NCBI GenBank assembly: GCA_018881555.1 | Contig: JACAXG010000026.1 | Coordinates: 7,553,825-7,617,824 of the forward strand | Direction of reading: 5' to 3' | Length of the DNA stretch: 64,000 bases | Source: Amblyornis subalaris | Lineage: Eukaryota; Chordata; Aves; Passeriformes; Ptilonorhynchidae | Part shown: positions 12,996 to 25,015 of the stretch, piece by piece | Numbering within the stretch: position 1 is the stretch's first letter | Layout: the number at the start of each line of letters is the position of its first letter | Notes under the pieces: generated by a model | Database searches by the model: none | The model's input: the letters and a program-made list of their open reading frames with translations, nothing else | Told to the model about the DNA's origin: nothing | Program-made: the position numbers and the translations under genes

Positions 12996-13047
12996 ATGAG
13001 CCTCCTGCCTCTCTACCTGCTCGGATTGCTCCTCAGTGGCGGGCAAG
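12996..13047 (+). CDS. First coding exon: signal peptide of an unidentified secreted or membrane protein
   Basis: The exon encodes MSLLPLYLLGLLLSGGQ plus the first base of the next codon. There is a short N-terminal region, an uninterrupted hydrophobic core (LLPLYLLGLLL) and small residues (SGG) suited to signal-peptidase cleavage, so the product should enter the secretory pathway. The ATG is the first after the predicted start site and has A at -3. The exon ends CAAG|GTAGGA, a good donor, in phase 1; this phase is common after signal-peptide exons of cell-surface and extracellular proteins. The predicted transcribed exon is 12874-13047. Position in a CpG island behind a TATA/initiator pair supports it. 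The remaining exons lie downstream: one candidate is at 63187-63255, implying a first intron of about 50 kb. I do not recognise the protein, and 17 residues are too few to assign a family. Confidence 0.68.
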
Positions 13048-13432
13048 GTAGGAGCGGGGCCGCCTTTTTCCTTCTTTTTTTTTTTTTTTCTTTTAATTAT
13101 TATTCTTACCTATGCAGTCCGCCCTCTCAGATTAACGGAAAAGAAACGGAGTAAAAAAAATTAAAGCAATGCATTAGCCTGGAACCAAATTAAGAAGGAC
13201 CTAAAACTTGCTTCATCGCCCACCTTCTTTTTTTTTTTTCTTTTTTTTAAGTCTCCAAGAGGTGTCATTTATGAGGAAAAAAAAAAAGCTGGACGGTGCT
13301 AAGCGCACTTAGCTGCTTTAGCTGCTTTGCATAGGGTTTTGCCTTTTTTTTTTTTTTTTTTATTTGAGCACGATAAATGTNTGAGGGAGATGAAGCGATT
13401 ACAAAAAATGTATCTACCGGGCACTGGTCTTT
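13048..13432 (+). other. Start of presumed intron 1: T-rich patch with homopolymer runs
   Basis: Directly after the splice donor the CpG island is interrupted by about 300 bases with T-runs at 13075-13089, 13228-13239, 13241-13248 and 13344-13361 and an A-run at about 13277-13287. No coding signal is seen. The runs are on the sense strand of the predicted transcript. Confidence 0.6.
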
Positions 13433-13770
13433 AAAATCCGAGTCTGCCCGCGGGGAAGGCAGTGCGGGCTTCGTTTTTAGGAGCAGGGAGAAGTGCCGGC
13501 GGTAGAGTCCGTGAGAAACCTGACCTGAAGTCTCCCTGTCGGGGTTCCTCCTCTCGCGAAGACCTTTCCCCACGCTCTGCTGGGACACCGAGCCCCCGTC
13601 TCGGGGGTGGCGCGGAGGGGAGGGCGCTGTTGGGGCCGCGGGGCTGTGCGCGGGTGCGGAGCCCTTGTGCCATGGAATAACGCCGCGGGGGCAGGTGTGT
13701 GCGGGAACGGGGCGCGCCGGGCTGGCGCCTCCGGGCACGGCTCGTCCTTTGCATATGAATATCCATGTGT

Positions 13771-13800
13771 ATACATATATTTATATATATATATATACAC
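13771..13800. repeat. TA-rich microsatellite
   Basis: An alternating AT/TA tract with an uninterrupted (TA) core lies inside the CpG island. It is a simple repeat and likely length-polymorphic. Confidence 0.85.
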
Positions 13801-13903
13801 GAACATACGTACAGTGCTTCGAGAAACGCGGACGCGGGGGTTGCGGTGTGGCCGCGGGGTTTTGGTTTGGTTTTTTGGGGGTGAAATATCTATATAGCTA
13901 TCT

Positions 13904-13924
13904 ATTTATTTATTTATTTATTTT
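13904..13924. repeat. (TTTA)n microsatellite
   Basis: About five TTTA units follow a TATC/TATA-rich lead-in. It is a simple repeat in the presumed intron. Confidence 0.85.
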
Positions 13925-14360
13925 GGATGTCCCCTGCGTGATTACTTGAGGATGCTGGAGGAGACGGGGCGGGGAAGGGCCGCCGGGAGCGGCACAGCCC
14001 CCGGGGCGAGGGATAACCACCGCGCTGTTTGGAAACTGTTCGGGGAAGTTCCCAGCGTCCGGCCGGGGCGCTGAGCCGCGCGGGGCTGTCCCTGCCCTTG
14101 CCCCCGCTCCCGCTCCTCCGCATGCCCTATACGAGGCTACATTCCCTGCACCTCAGGGGGTGGGCGGCGGCCCCACTTCCTAAGGAGGTTTTAGGGGAGA
14201 GATAAACCCCACCCAACCCAAAGCCCCNGGCGGGGTGTCCGCGGCAGCGGCGGGGGCCGGCCCCGGGCCGCGGTGCCGCCGCCGGGCACCAGGGGGCGAC
14301 CGAGCTCCACGGCGGCGCCGGCCCTGCCCCGGGACGGGGCGGCTTCACCCCGCCGGGTCC

Positions 14361-14572
14361 GGCTGGGAAGGGCTGGATGTGGCACCCGCCGTGTCCTGGG
14401 CCGGGCCGGGAAGGGCTGGATGTGGCACCCGCGGTGTCCTGGGCCGTGCCGGGAAGGGCTGGATGTGGCACCCGCGGTGTCCCGTGCCGGGAAGGGCTGG
14501 ATGTGGCACCCGCGGTGTCCCGTGCCGGGCTGGGAAAGGCTGGATGTGGCACCCGCGGTGTCCTGTGCGGGG
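14361..14572 (+). repeat. 43-bp GC-rich minisatellite in presumed intron 1
   Basis: Five copies of a unit built around GGGAAGGGCTGGATGTGGCA followed by CCCGCGGTGTCC are arranged head to tail. The word GGATGTGGC starts at 14375, 14418, 14461, 14499 and 14542, giving spacings of 43, 43, 38 and 43. One unit is therefore shorter by 5 bases in its CCGGGCC linker. Each unit carries CpG sites. Apparent open frames on both strands across it (including a 205-codon one on the minus strand) are repeat artefacts. Confidence 0.92.
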
Positions 14573-14640
14573 GCAGCGAGATCTGTTGCGCTTTACGAAA
14601 AGGACGGGGAGGGCGGGCGTGATGCCTTGAGGTACTAAGA

Positions 14641-17600
14641 CTGCAGCTGCAAAAGTCTCTCTCCCTGCGTTTGTGGCTAAGCCTCCCGCCATCCAGGCGT
14701 TTTCTCTCGGCGATAAGTGGCGAAGAGCCACCAGGTGCTGTCAATTTCTGCAGAAAAGCTTCCGTGCCTTTGCCACCGCGGGGTGAGCCGGGGAGGTCTC
14801 CCGAGGAGCAGCGATTCGGGAACAGTCCGGAGGTTTTTCAGCCTAGTGAGCACTGGGATGGCAAAGGAGGAGGAGAACGGGAAAGCTTCCTTCAGGCTTT
14901 GCATTGATCTACCTGGGTGTAATAATGTGTACAGAGATGTGGAATGTGTCTCCTCGGAAAGGGTAGAAAGCGACTTTGTGAAGTGTGATTTTTGTGGCGT
15001 AGGAGAACTGTATAGTTTAGGTATCTTACTATCACAAATGTCAGGAGGTAAATAATGGAGTGAAATTAGAGATGCTATTAACCAGAGTTCTAAAAATTAT
15101 AGGATACATATGCGGGGGGGGATGGAAAGAAGAGGAGGAAAGCTGCATAAATCTAATATTGATAGTAAGTTATTTCCCTCAATTTAAAGAAACAGCTTAT
15201 TTTTATTCTTTTTAATAGAAGAAGCAAATTGTATTGGCAGGAAAGAGTACGATTTTTAACTGACTGTAGAAATAGCAGGAATGTGTAGCCTCAATCCACA
15301 GCAGGGCATAGTAAATGGGAATGGGAGAACATCTGCATATGGAAAATATACCCATTTAGGTTGCTAGGGGAGAGCCATTTTATACAGTGGTGTTTGGGGG
15401 GGGAGTTTATTATTTTTAATTTTACTAAGCATTATCACGGTGAGNGATTTATTGTACATTTTTTATTTTTTGACACCACCTTCAAGTAATCTTGAGAATT
15501 TCTTGAAGTGAATCGAACCATTTGAGAAGCTGTTCCAAAAACTCTTGGGATTTGGTTTTTTTTTTTGGTGGGAATGCAGTGGTGGGGAACACTTACATCA
15601 TCAACTGAAGATTGTGGTGCTTGTGAGGGTTATTTTTTTGGTTTGTTTTTAAGAAAAGCATTGTTATGTGAGTATTAAATGATTATGACTTTTTTTGATA
15701 GTTTGTATGGCTAAGAAAATGTCAGTAACTAGATTTAGGTAATTTACTTTGGAAATACAGAAAGTCCTAGCTTCAGGATTTATATTTTGAAGGATATAGC
15801 TGCAGTAGATTTTATGAAGAATGACTGAAGCTTTTTCTTTGAGGAGTGCTGCTGTTTAAGACTGGAGAGAGGGAACTGTGCTGTATTTGTTCTGTTCCAG
15901 AAAATCAGAGCAGTTTGAGAACAAGCAGCAGACAGCCACCCCCTCCCCCAGCCCCTTAAGTTGAGAGCTTATGAATGTCATAATTATCTACCAGGGCCAA
16001 ATATTCCCTCTCCTAATTTCATCACAAGGGAGGAGTTTAACTGGCAGTGTTATTATGCTAAAACAAAAGGATTTTTTTCTTAACCTTTCAAAGCTGTCCA
16101 GACAATTCATCCAGAGTGAATTAGCTTTGCTTTAATAAAAAATGAAACAAAACACACACAGAGACTTCCCACCATATCCCAAACCAATAAAAGAGCATAC
16201 TCCACTCTGTAAATCTGCCTTTTAAGATATATACTGATACAACAGTCAAAAGGAGAAGCTTCCTTGGTTTTTACCAGTGTCTGGAGAGACTGGCTTGAAG
16301 TAGATGAAATGGACATCCTCCCAGATTGTAAAGTCCTATTTCTTTTAACACTCACCATAATACACATTTCTTTAGATTAGCAAATTTTTGTTAAGTTGCA
16401 GTAGAAAATGTTTTGCTTGTAGAATTTGATCTATTTTGTGATCATCCAGGAGATTCATAGGAGTGAGTACACTGTGCTTCAAGTTTCCTTTTTTCACTGC
16501 TTTGATAATGAGTTTCTTCTTGTTTTTCCTTAAGAGTTTCTCTTTACAAGTGCTTATAAGGGACTGTTTGTTAATAAGGAACATCCCCCTAGAGAGATGC
16601 CAGCATGTGTGTCTTACCAGGAGTCTGGAATCCTGCTTCTTTCTGGTTTTTTATGTAGTGAACCCATGAAATTTGGAATTTTTGAAATCAATGAGTTTGT
16701 CTACTGGATTAAGTGGAACTGCTACTTTANTCTGTACACTGAAATCTGAAGCATGTCCTCAGACTTCAACCAGCTCTTGTTTTCTTGCTACCAGTTGATT
16801 TATACAACTGCATTAAGATTAAAATACATCTGTTATCTTCCCTTCTCCTTTTCACCTTTCAAAAAGAGACAAACAAAAATCAGACAAAAAATTAATGTTT
16901 GATTTTGCTGTTATAGGCTATGTTCTCTTCAGGTGAATACGGGAATCAAAATATCTGCCTGAAAATAAACCTAGACTGATGAGGAGTTCTGAAACATTGA
17001 TTTAAGAATAGATAGATGAGAAATATGTAGAGAGCTCTGTTTCATGCACTCCCATACAAAATGGAGTTAGAGATATTTTTATCATTTGCAGTGGCTCTAA
17101 ATCATGAAACATGAATGATAAAATCATAGATATAGAGCTTTAAAGTCTTCTCTAAGAAGTCGAATAGCATCATTTGGACTTGTTCTCTTACAGCACAACC
17201 CATATATTTATTGAGATAACTAATTATTTTTATCTAGGAAAATTCTGTTGGATTGTTAGGATGAATTTATGTATGACTTGCCTTTCATGGCCACCTTCTT
17301 CAACAAGTATTTTGAGAACAAATACAGTATTTGTTTGCCCTTTCATTGACCTTTTATTTGAGGCACCTTTCCCAAGTGATTCATGTTTACTTACTGATTT
17401 TCTTTCAATTTACTCCAGTAATCCTTCAGTTGCATTCAGCAGTTGCCATTTGATTCCAGCACAACTGAGTCAAGTTAATATGACATTTTGGGAAACATAT
17501 GTATTACCTACACTCTAATTTGTGTCTGTGAGTTGAAAATCTATTATTGAAAGAGTAGGACATGAAGTTCTCCAGGTAAAGGATCTGGATAATGGCTGGT

Positions 17601-19051
17601 ATTCATATTTTAAACCATTTATGTCAACTAATTCATTCCAGATGTTTTAATTGTTTATTTGGAGGATTTTGGTGGTCTGTTTTTTGGTTGGTTTTTTTAG
17701 CATACACGTTTGCTTTATTAAATAAAGGCAGTATAGTTGATGAAGTGTATCCTGAAGTTCTACATGTCATAGGTAACGTGAATCTCATTTTCAGTGTCTC
17801 TTGAAATTCAGAAATAGGAGAGATGGGAGGAAGAACTTACGATATCCTGATGTTTTCAAATCTGGAGGCTCATTGGAGTCTGATAGCCTAGATCCAGGCC
17901 TACTGGTAACTTAGGTCTTATCACCAGTTTTTATCATGACCTAATTCTCACTGAGTGTTGTGGTTTCCCCCTTAGTGTATTTAACTGCTTTCTAGTTTAN
18001 GTATTTGACTAGAATACTCAATTTTTGGTAACCAGTTTAAAACTCAAAATAANTTTTAATATTAAATAGAGCACTCAGAACACTATTTGCTGTTACCTCA
18101 AGAATTTGAGGACGTCCAGCTTCAGTGACACAATTCTGCATTCTTTAACAAAATATTTTTATTGGTTTTGTATCTCAGTTTCCCTTAAAACTATTTGAAT
18201 GGATTTGTATATTTTTAAAGGATATCAAGAAAATTAAAGAGTTAACTTGAAAAAGGAAGATATTCTTCAGATGCCTTGTGTTATGTCATAGCATCTNGAA
18301 TGCCTTCAGAAATCAGGGTACCAAGGTTCTTATTTTTGTAACCTGGCTGAATTTTTACATTTGACTGATGATATCATTAATTGGAGAAGACATTTTCTGA
18401 TTTGTTCTACCATAGATGACCATAGAATCTACCTTTTAATTTGTTGAATAGAAATATACAAGAGAACAATGAAAAAGAAGGAAAAAAAGGGAGATGTAAT
18501 TTTTCTGGTTACAGCTATTTGTGGTGACAGCTTATGACATTTAAATCCTGGTGTACTGGAAAAGAAATCCATGTAAGCGTTACTTAAAAGTTATGTGGAA
18601 AGGAAACCAAGAATACATGCANGAGCAAGGTTAGAAAGCCTTGTTTCACAAGACTGCCAAGCCTTTGAGTGTCCTGCATTTGAGTGTGTCCATGGAAGCA
18701 CTGTTGGTTGCACTAATCCAGAGGCTCATACTGAGCAGGAATNCATTGATTTCAGGGGGTTCGGTAGAGTAGGTGAAAGCATGTCTTGAAATGGCAAGAG
18801 GTAACCAGCTTTTATTTTTCAAATAGTATGAGATACGCGATACTGTCCATTTATGCTGCTGTTGTGATTTAGGAAGTAGTGGTTAATAGAAAATTTCTCT
18901 CTTTGCATTTGTGCATTAGAAACTGGATCATTAATGAATGCATTGGAGTTATAGCCAGACCTACAAGTCTAAAGATTCTACTGCAGAATGAGATATTTAT
19001 AATGTAGTTCATAGATATTAAGATAACTGTGAATATTGTGATTTGGGAGGC
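14641..19051. other. Presumed intron, no exon recognised
   Basis: The CpG island fades out and AT-rich DNA follows. I found no splice-flanked coding block, RNA gene or CR1 copy. Short G- and T-rich tracts occur at about 15390-15410, 15545-15570 and 17675-17700. Open frames up to 114 codons (17174-17518) lack motifs. Confidence 0.45.
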
Positions 19052-19226
19052 ACTAGAACAGGTTTCCCACAGAAATTGTGGGTGTCCCATCCCTGGGATT
19101 GTTCAAGAACAGGTTGGATGGAGCTCTAAGCAACCGGATCTAGTTGGAGATGTCCCTGCCTGTGGCAGTGGNGTTGGAATGAGATGATCTTTAAAGTCCT
19201 TTCCAATCCAAGCCATTCTATGATTG
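19052..19226 (+). repeat. CR1 LINE 3' end, truncated
   Basis: It resembles the 1.9-kb copy: 'ggtttcccacagaaattgtggg', 'catccctgggattgttcaag', 'aacaggttggatggagctct', 'gagatgatctttaaagtcctttccaa' and a terminal 'ccattctatgatt'. It is 5'-truncated, on the + strand, and diverged at many positions. Confidence 0.87.
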
Positions 19227-21725
19227 TAGCCAAACTCTACTAATTCTAGTCAGAGGAGAATTTTCATTGACTTAAGTTTGTGTTTGCATGAGAGACAAGC
19301 AGGACCAGTTCTTTGAAAGAAGTTGTTTTGCTGTCTCAAGTTAATTTGGGAAGGAAGGAGACAGTGAAGTGTATCAACTGAAAACTCATTACATGGTTTC
19401 TGCCTATTTAAGAACATTGCTTAAGAACGTGAAGCCAAACACCTGTTGAAATATTTTACCTGCTTTCTGCCTCTCCTGGAAAAGAAAAAATGCAGTTGTG
19501 TGGTTTCACCTGTTCTTTAATATGATGCATAAGGAGCATTGCAAATAGGATGAAGAGAACAAATCTTTCAGAAACCAGTTTGGCAAGCCTGGAGATCTAC
19601 TAAGCAAAAGTGTTATTTGCTACCAGTTTTCATAATCCAAGCATAATCATGTCTGAAATAGCCAGTTTCTGGATGGATAACACCCAGATAAAATTGGGAA
19701 GCAGCATGTAGTACTATGGAAGTTTAGCCAGCTTCTTCAGTAGTCCTGCCCTATCATTACTGAAATAAATTTACTCTTATCCAAGTGCTATACAAGTTCC
19801 TTCAAGATCTAGCTTTCCATAAAAAGCGTAGATCTTTGATATGTTAATTTATGTTCATTTAAGATGTAGTGGCTCTCTTTCAGGAAAAAAAATTGAGAGG
19901 GAAATACAAGTGGCTCATTTGCTTTTTGCTGAGTTATATTTTTCTTCCTACCAAAATTTATATTGTGACTTTAGAAGGGCACACTGTTTTTTATTTAATG
20001 TTCTAATTACCTGAGTAGTGTTGCTAAACAGCAGACAAAGGTTGATGAATAACCTCATAATTCAGCAATAGTCAGACCTGTAGCGTAGGAATAACTCATA
20101 AGAATATGAAAGAAACTTTTCTTTCCAAGATGACCTTTCCTGTTAGCTAATATTAAACTGATTGTTTGCATTGCAGTTGTAGGCTAAGTAACAATACCAG
20201 TTGTTTGACTGGCTATGATCTGAAATTTGTACTCAGAAATCACACAAGAAGTTGCTGTCCTCATCACTTTGCCCAAGAGGTGCCGTTTGGAGCATACTAT
20301 GAATTCAGATTGAAAACGCTCATTGCCAGCAATTTTCTTGCCACTAAAAAATGTTGCACCAGATTCAGTCAAGCTGCAAGTAATTTCAAACCCATTAACT
20401 TTGTAGACCTTTGTACTGAAGCTGAATTTCNCTTGCATGAACTCAGGTCCATGCTTAAAATAATAAAGTATTTAAAAACAGAGGCACATGGATATGATAC
20501 AGATAGATATAAACAGGAGGGGAGAGGTAATCTTGCCTCTTAGTATGAATAGGTTTTTTTACCAATCACACAATAAATTTATTTGTTTTTTATAACAGGA
20601 AATATGCAATCAAACTGCAATGGTATTGTGTTAATCTTATGACATTGTATTAATTAGTCAAAGCAGAATAAACTACAGATCCGGGGTATGGGGAAGAGGG
20701 TAGCAAAGGGGGATATATTAAATGTACTGAAGACCAAATATCTGGAGTAGCATATTACAACATTTTTTTTAAAAAGTTCTTGAACATACCATAGTCTTAA
20801 ATTATTGTGCTTACTGGATCAGAAAAAAGATTGATGTACTCCAGTGACCTCAACAGAGATTCAAAGCAAGAGTCATAAAGAAACAAGTAAGTACAGAACA
20901 AGAAGAGTGTGATACTTCTGTCAGTGCACCTGCAATGTTCAGGGATATATATGTCAGGTTACAGCTGTGTGATCTTCCTTAATGATCTTGGCAGATCTTT
21001 GTTGCTTGAATTTGTTCTTAAATCTGCCGGTACTTTGATCTTCTTGGTACTCTGTGACAACAACTTATACAAGAGAAAAAGAAGTCTGAAAAAATAATGT
21101 TCAGCCCCTTAATTGCCGTGTTGTAAGTAATAGAGTAATATTAGTTCCTTACTTGACTCTTCCATGGCATTTATAATTTCGTGTAACAGAGAAGCTGCCC
21201 ATTTCCTATGTGATGGACTCAGAACTACATGTTGTATTCATGGGCTTTCTGGTAATTTAATTACTTTTTTTCTTCTTTAGTATTCAGTTCATTTTTTTTT
21301 TTAAAGCATTTTATTTTCCTACCCTTTTGGTAATAGTTATCTTAATTTAAGAAATAGTAATGTGAAGTACCTGAATTTTAAGCTAATCTGCATCAGGCCA
21401 ATTGTGANAAACCCTCCTTGTTCATAAGTATCTCTTTTGCACTATAATCAGTGTTGCAAGTTCTGCCTTAACAAGGGAGTAGGGTCTAAAACTGGTCGAG
21501 CGTTTACCCTAGTGAAATAAATGCTGGGAGAGATTTGATTGCTAGAAAGATGATTCCCAGGGATGAGCATATGGAAAGAAAAGAAAGCATGATATATGAG
21601 TAAATGGATATAGACTGGTTAAAGAAAACAACACTTCAGGAGGAAAATTAATTTTTGACCAAAAAAGCAGTGACTCTGGAGCCTAAGAACAAGAGGGAAG
21701 AAGTGTTGTTATCCTTAAGATGGTT
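19227..21725. other. Presumed intron, no exon recognised
   Basis: AT-rich DNA without a recognised gene or repeat. The longest open frame (20166-20543) has 125 codons but shows no family motif, and its length is not exceptional for a window of this size. Confidence 0.45.
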
Positions 21726-22247
21726 CAGAGTCATAGAATATCCTGTGTTGGAAGGTATCCACAAGGATAATCATATCCAACTCCTGGCCCTGCACAAGAT
21801 ACCTCAAGAATCCCACCATGTACCAGAGAGCATTGTCTAAACTCTTCTTGAACTCTTTCAGGCTTGGTGCTGTGACCACTGCCCTGGAAGCCTGTTCCAG
21901 TACCCAACCACCTTCTGGGGGAAGAACCTTTTCCTGATATCCAATCTAAACCTCCTCTGACACAACTTCAGGCCATTCCCTTGGGTCCTGTCACTGGTCA
22001 CCAGAGAGATCAGTGCCTGCCCCCTCCTCTTCCCCTCATGAGGATGTTGAACACTGCAATGAGGTGTTCCCTCAGTCTGCTCTCCTCCAGACTGAACAGG
22101 CCAAGTGACCTCAGATGCTCCTCACAAGGCTTCCCCTCAAGACCCTTCACCATCTTCGTTGCCCTCCTTCGGATGTTCTCTAATATAATAGAATTCCTAT
22201 GTTGTGCTACCCAAGACTGTGCACAGCACTTGGTGAGGCTGCACCAC
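21726..22247 (-). repeat. CR1 LINE 3' portion, about 520 bp
   Basis: The antisense 3' terminus 'tcatagaatatcctgtgttggaagg' begins the copy. Then come blocks that recur in other copies: 'ccctggaagcctgttccag', 'cctgatatccaatctaaacc', 'ccattcccttgggtcctgtc', 'ctctcctccagactgaacag', 'ctcagatgctcctcacaagg' and 'gtgcacagcacttggtgagg'. It is one of the two longest continuous CR1 copies here. No intact reading frame remains. Confidence 0.9.
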
Positions 22248-24790
22248 TTCTTAGAAAATGCAGCCTTAAATTATTTATTTGCATTTATTTGATTTTTTTT
22301 TAGCAATAATAGATAATTGTAAAGACAACATTGCACAATGTCTAAAGATTGTGGGTTTTGCTAATCACCTGAATGATTTGGTATAAGATGTCTGTGTTTT
22401 GCAATAGACTCTTTAGTTTTGTTGCTTCCTGCTTGGTTAAATCTTGTCTTATTCATCTTGAAATTTAAGATGAATTATATCCAGCTGGGCATTACCGTCT
22501 GTGATAAATAATGCAGCAATTCATGTACTCCTGTGCTTTCTCTGTTGGGAAACAATACCCAACTTCAGAGTCAAGCAGAAGCTAATGCTGACTTTTCCCA
22601 GTGGAGACTGTCGGTGGTATAATATGAATGCTCCATCTCCAGACTTCTATTTTCTTTTATTTCAAGAAAACAGTGTTACGTGAGATGGGTTCTGCTGACA
22701 GAACTGTGCACACCCTGCAGCCATGGAACTCCCACTGAAGTCGGGAGTGTTTCAGGGCTTGTACTGATTGCACTTTTCAGGGTCTGATTGAAGCTTTCAG
22801 GCATTGTATAAATCCCATGTGAGTATGTGGGAATTTTGATTCGGTGAAGAATAGAAAAATCAAGCTCTAACTTTATGTATATTTAAGTAGTGGGCATGTT
22901 TATAAGTAGTGCTGAAAAAGCATGGGGCTAATCCAACAGCACGGAAGAACTGGAAACTAAAAGGATGTGCTGGTGTGCTAGGTTCTGTTCAAGATAGTGC
23001 AAGAGACAAAAAGGATGTTTTTCTCTGTGTTTTTTAATAATAAATCCAAAGACACATTGTAAATATTGTAAACTACTGATTTCATTCTCTCCATCTGGGA
23101 ACATAGGCAAAAATTGCAATTAATCATCATGGTCACTTAGTTGCAGCTCAGGCTATAACTGTGTTGGGAAGTTGGGATGCAATTCATCACTGTTTTGTTT
23201 GAGTTTTTGAGGGGTTTGAGATCCTTGTTTGTTTTGGTCTGTGTCTTTGTGACACTGGTCAAAATTGTTCCTTAGACATTCAGTATTCAGATCATGCCTG
23301 CAGGTCTGTAAGTGCCGCTGTCTGAGTGATCAGATGTTCCATGGATTTGTGCCAGTTTATGGCAATTCCAGACGTTGGGTTCAACAGCTTTTAGCATTTA
23401 GTCAAAATAATCCTCTCCAGCACCTGTGCATTGCATTTCTGTGAATGTCTTTGGATTATACGGTCTGTGTACGTACCACGTTTATGTTGCTGGGTTTGAG
23501 AACTCTCACAGAGCTGGTGTTTTCTATGCATTTCTCCTAAACTCATGGTAGGCTACTCTGACTTTACTCTTCTTGGATGTAAATTTACAGAAGTCTGTTT
23601 ACAGTCATGGCAGTGCGTTTCAGTTCTGAGTGCATGATACAGTTTTGAGTGCGTGGGTTTTGTATGTGCTGCTAATTTTAAAAACAATTTTTAACTTATA
23701 TTCAATTTTCTGTATCATTTGCAAACATTAGTATAAATCAAAAGATTCATATCTGCGTTCTAAAACCTCAGGAATCACCCCTGTTTCATTCTGTGCAGCC
23801 CTTTGTGTCACATTCTGACAGCCTTTTTTTTTTTGGTAGTCTTAGGTACGTGAATGAACACTTTATCTGCTTCATAAAAGAGCAGATNTGGCTGGGGAAA
23901 CTATTGTTTCCTGCAAAAATGGTGATGAAAAGAAATAGACTTCCCTGTGATTCATGTGTTTTGCATTTCTAGTTACATATGATCTGATTTAGNAAAAAAA
24001 CCCCAAACAACCACAACTAAGCAAACCCAGAAATCGTCTTTTTCAAGGGAAAAGTCCTTCTGGTGTTAGTTGGAGTTCTGATATCTGTTCTTCTGTGCCC
24101 ATTTTAAAACAGGACAGATAACTGTAGCCAGTGAGTGTATTGAAAAATTAAAACTGACTTTATCATCATGTAAATATTATAAAAGCTATTCTAAAAAAAT
24201 CTTACTCTTTTTTTNGTGTGATTAGTGAATGTTGCTATTGCCTTATTGCACCTTAAATATGTTCGTGACTGTTTTCCAGACTATGAAGCTCACTGAGGAA
24301 TGTTCTAAAATGTTTTTCAATAGTCTTAGTCTTTGGGCATGTAAGTCAACCCAAGGTAGCTCTGCAGAAAAACATTTCTGTTCATAACTACACCAACTGT
24401 ATTGCCTGTGACCGGCAGATATTAAATAAGTAACCTCCCTATCTGTCCACCTGTAGAAAGTCCTATTTCTGCAGTGATGGTCAGTTTTTACCTATGAAAA
24501 TGACTGAATGATCTAACTACATTTATGAATGTTCGATCAAAAAAAACCAGTGTTGTAATAGGGGAGAGATGGGAAACTCAAGTAGTAGGGAAGGAGGAAC
24601 CCCCTGTATTTGTTGAAGGTTTGTGTTTTCCTCCAAGAAGAGATGCTTCTTGGTCATTGGTGGGGGTTTTTTGCATTTTTTTTTTTGTTTGTTTGTTTGG
24701 GGATTTTTTTGATGTATTTTTTTACTGTTTTTTTTTGGGGGGTAGGGCTGCTAAACATAGCATTCGGTTTTCATAGTCCAGGGGTGTTTT
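22248..24790. other. Presumed intron with G/T-rich tract
   Basis: No gene recognised. A + strand tract made almost only of G and T runs from about 24655 to 24750. An A/C-rich tract sits at about 23990-24035. Confidence 0.45.
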
Positions 24791-25015
24791 CATAGAATCA
24801 TAGGATTGTTAAGGTTGTGAAAGACCTTTAAGATTATCAACTATCAACCCAGCATCGCCACCACATTTACCATTAAACCGTGTCCTCTGCCATATCACAC
24901 ATTTTTTTGAATGCTTCCAGGGATGGTGACTCCACTATTTCCCTGGAAAGTCTGTTTCAATGCTTTACAGCCCTTTCCATTAAAAGTTTTTTCCCAATGA
25001 AAACATCACAGAAAG
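24791..25015 (-). repeat. CR1 LINE 3' end, truncated
   Basis: It begins with antisense 'catagaatcataggattgtt', followed by 'aacccagcatcgccaccac', 'ttccagggatggtgactcca' and 'ctttacagccctttccatt'. This is a different CR1 subfamily from the copies at 1.9 and 19 kb, judged by the block after the terminus. Right edge approximate. Confidence 0.82.

Larger units (their letters stand above)
12240..14640. promoter_or_regulatory. CpG island over a promoter and first exon
   Basis: Base composition changes abruptly from AT-rich flanks to very GC-rich, CpG-dense DNA, with CG dinucleotides throughout 12290-12960 and again through 13430-14600, separated by a T-rich patch around 13070-13370. Such islands in vertebrates normally mark promoters active in the germ line or early embryo. 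It contains the TATA-like box, initiator and signal-peptide exon near its centre. Long GC-rich open frames inside it on both strands are compositional artefacts. Edges are approximate; CpG observed/expected was not computed. Confidence 0.9.

Noticed and set aside
12540..13046. 168-codon minus-strand open frame across the promoter
   Set aside because: It lies in extremely GC-rich DNA where stops are rare, includes the 12-bp minisatellite as a repetitive peptide, and overlaps the better supported + strand exon.
14235..14638. Overlapping + strand open frames of 121-131 codons
   Set aside because: They translate the same minisatellite in different frames, so none is evidence of a gene.
14127..14744. 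205-codon minus-strand open frame, the second longest in the window
   Set aside because: It is produced by the 43-bp minisatellite and high GC content; the peptide repeats with the array.
17174..17518. 114-codon + strand open frame
   Set aside because: No motif, no defended splice sites, and the length is expected by chance in 64 kb.
20166..20543. 125-codon + strand open frame with several Cys residues
   Set aside because: No recognisable domain, start is not in a strong context, no splice evidence, and one codon is ambiguous.
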